In this document: piece by piece, positions 22,798 to 23,398 of the stretch
Numbering within the stretch: the stretch's first letter is position 1
Layout: every line of letters starts with the position of its first letter
NCBI GenBank assembly: GCA_027310975.1
Contig: DAICZV010000005.1
Span: 1-23,398 of the forward strand
Reading direction: 5' to 3'
From: a bacterium
GTDB taxonomy: Bacteria > Patescibacteriota > Minisyncoccia > UBA6257 > GWB1-50-10
DNA: 23,398 bases
Position numbers and translations under genes: made by a program
The notes under the pieces: generated by a model
What the model saw: only the letters and a program-made list of their open reading frames with translations
Databases searched by the model: none
What the model was told of the DNA's origin: nothing

Positions 22798-22875
22798 AGG
22801 AATCGGAAGGGTTTTTCTTGGTTTTCGCGCTTCCGGCGAACCGGCATCGCGTCAAGAAAAACTCTGCACTAACAC
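22766..22875 (-). ncRNA. Putative small structured RNA of about 110 bases
   Basis: Bounded by a good promoter and a terminator with no open reading frame of note. Fold on the minus strand: long stem TTTTTCTTG/CAAGAAAAA (22853-22861 with 22812-22820) enclosing CGCG/CGCG and a CCGG-TTCG-CCGG tetraloop hairpin, then a linker and the terminator stem. It does not show the conserved bases of SRP RNA, tmRNA or RNase P RNA. It might also be a prematurely terminated leader of secA, with read-through producing the longer mRNA. Confidence 0.5.
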
Positions 22876-22881
22876 ATTGGC

Positions 22882-22910
22882 ATTCTACCACAAGCCGCTT
22901 AAAAAAGCAA
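22882..22910 (-). promoter_or_regulatory. Promoter upstream of the small RNA and secA leader
   Basis: Minus-strand TTGCTT (22905-22910), 17-base spacer, TAGAAT (22882-22887) in context GTGGTAGAATGC. Start expected near 22875. Confidence 0.75.
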
Positions 22911-22921
22911 TAGGCCGAAAG

Positions 22922-22947
22922 AAAGGGCCGCCGGAGGGCAGCCCTTT
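22922..22947 (-). terminator. Probable terminator after the small 127-aa gene
   Basis: AAAGGGCTGCC/GGCGGCCCTTT with a 4-base loop, 11 pairs with one G-U, 11 bases past the stop codon. The following tract (CTTTCGG) is only weakly T-rich. Confidence 0.6.
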
Positions 22948-22958
22948 GAAAATTGATT

Positions 22959-23342
22959 TTACGCGGCCTGGAGGAATATCCTCCTGGTTTCCCGCCAGAT
23001 CTCGCTCAGGATGACCTCTTCGGGCTTCCTTTTGCCGATTCGGGCGACGAACAACATATAACGCACATTCGGATGCTTACGCATGTGGGTAAAGACCCTT
23101 TCCATCATCGTCTCCGAAAGGCGTGGATAGATTACAATGGGTGGCAGCGGCAAGACCAACCCGGCCGTAATGCCGTGGTCCGAGGTTTTGACCTGAAGAT
23201 CTATGACCTTTTCTTCTTTCTCAAGATAGATCTTAAAATCAATACCCAGCCGGTCCAGGTATCCGTTTTTAACGGCGTGTTCAAAGCTAACGCCGTGCCT
23301 GGAAAGTGACTTGGCTACCAGAGATTCCGCATCGTATCTCAA
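22959..23342 (-). CDS. Small protein with possible PD-(D/E)XK-like core
   Basis: 127 residues, unrecognised as a family. Residues 1-30 are helical (YDAESLVAKSLSRHG). Then RLGIDFKIYLEKEEKVIDLQVKT (two segments, about 31-53) has the Asp...(Glu/Gln)-x-Lys spacing of the PD-(D/E)XK nuclease core, with Gln in the Glu position, as in some Holliday-junction and restriction-like members. A strand (YMLFVARI) and a C-terminal helix follow, which fits a minimal nuclease fold; activity is uncertain. The start is TTG, five bases after a strong GGAGG, the best Shine-Dalgarno in the window. Only about 55 bases of upstream DNA are available, so its operon context is unknown. Confidence 0.75.
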   Translation of the reverse strand: MRYDAESLVAKSLSRHGVSFEHAVKNGYLDRLGIDFKIYLEKEEKVIDLQVKTSDHGITAGLVLPLPPIVIYPRLSETMMERVFTHMRKHPNVRYMLFVARIGKRKPEEVILSEIWRETRRIFLQAA

Positions 23343-23398
23343 TACTACCTCCGTTTTTTAGTTTCTATTGATATTTTAAAATTCGCTTGGCAAACCGC

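Larger units (their letters stand above)
22273..22958. other. Gene-poor, structured 690-base region upstream of secA
   Basis: No convincing protein gene on either strand. From right to left on the minus strand it holds a weak terminator (22922-22947), a good promoter (22882-22910), a highly folded putative small RNA ending in a terminator (22766-22797), a 17-bp long-arm hairpin (22695-22767), four copies of a GGGCGGCTATGG core in direct and inverted orientation (22321-22613), and competing hairpins (22346-22452) next to the secA start. Confidence 0.8.

Noticed and set aside
22202..22847. Two overlapping minus-strand reading frames of 118 and 111 codons upstream of secA
   Set aside because: They run through the repeats and hairpins, have no Shine-Dalgarno or protein-like composition, and one spans the terminator; likely accidental.
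22766..22875. Small RNA as SRP RNA, tmRNA or RNase P RNA
   Set aside because: The conserved SRP loop bases, the tmRNA tRNA-like ends and tag frame, and the RNase P core sequences were not found.

Overview
The window looks like a chromosomal segment of a Patescibacteria (CPR) bacterium, probably of the Parcubacteria type. This is an inference from gene content and style: short intergenic gaps, a DUF4012 surface protein beside glycosyltransferases, a pyruvoyl-type arginine decarboxylase, a very large unrecognised Pro/His-rich membrane protein, a small GIY-YIG protein and a single-copy M16 peptidase. No rRNA is present to confirm it. All genes but one are on the minus strand, so the transcription units below are listed right to left.

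Right part (23342 to 14817): a small protein with a possible PD-(D/E)XK-like core; a 690-base gene-poor stretch with a promoter, a predicted small RNA, a terminator and a repeat-rich structured leader; then a tightly packed envelope operon, secA - ASCH protein - mltG - rsmI - sugar-phosphate transferase - two GT4 glycosyltransferases. Four of the junctions in this operon are overlaps of the TAATG or ATGA type. The set suggests coupled protein export, cell-wall glycan processing and synthesis of a lipid-linked surface glycan. The only plus-strand gene (14371-14766) is an orphan with its own promoter, a structured leader and a terminator.

Middle (14156 to 9137): a DUF4012 membrane protein, a decayed or displaced start of lepA, then lepA (elongation factor 4), then an FtsB/DivIC-like protein. 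lepA is the most unusual gene here. Its GTPase domain is interrupted in frame, between the switch I and switch II segments, by a complete GxxExxY-family (PD-(D/E)XK-fold) protein. The insert is bounded by inverted arrays of CGCRGAA motifs spaced about one helical turn and, outside these, by palindromes at both junctions. Removing the insert leaves an EF4 of normal length. This has the look of a mobile protein-coding element living inside a translation-factor gene.

Left part (9011 to 59): a GIY-YIG protein overlapping tRNA-Gly(CCC), a RibD-C/DHFR-fold reductase, an orphan with an RNA-polymerase-alpha-CTD-like helix-hairpin-helix, an M16 metallopeptidase with intact zinc ligands, pyruvoyl-dependent arginine decarboxylase, a 1010-residue membrane protein with a LysM-like segment, and uvrB. 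Several of these are separate transcription units with good promoters and terminators. Four genes have a -10-like hexamer only 6-10 bases before the start codon, suggesting leaderless mRNAs.
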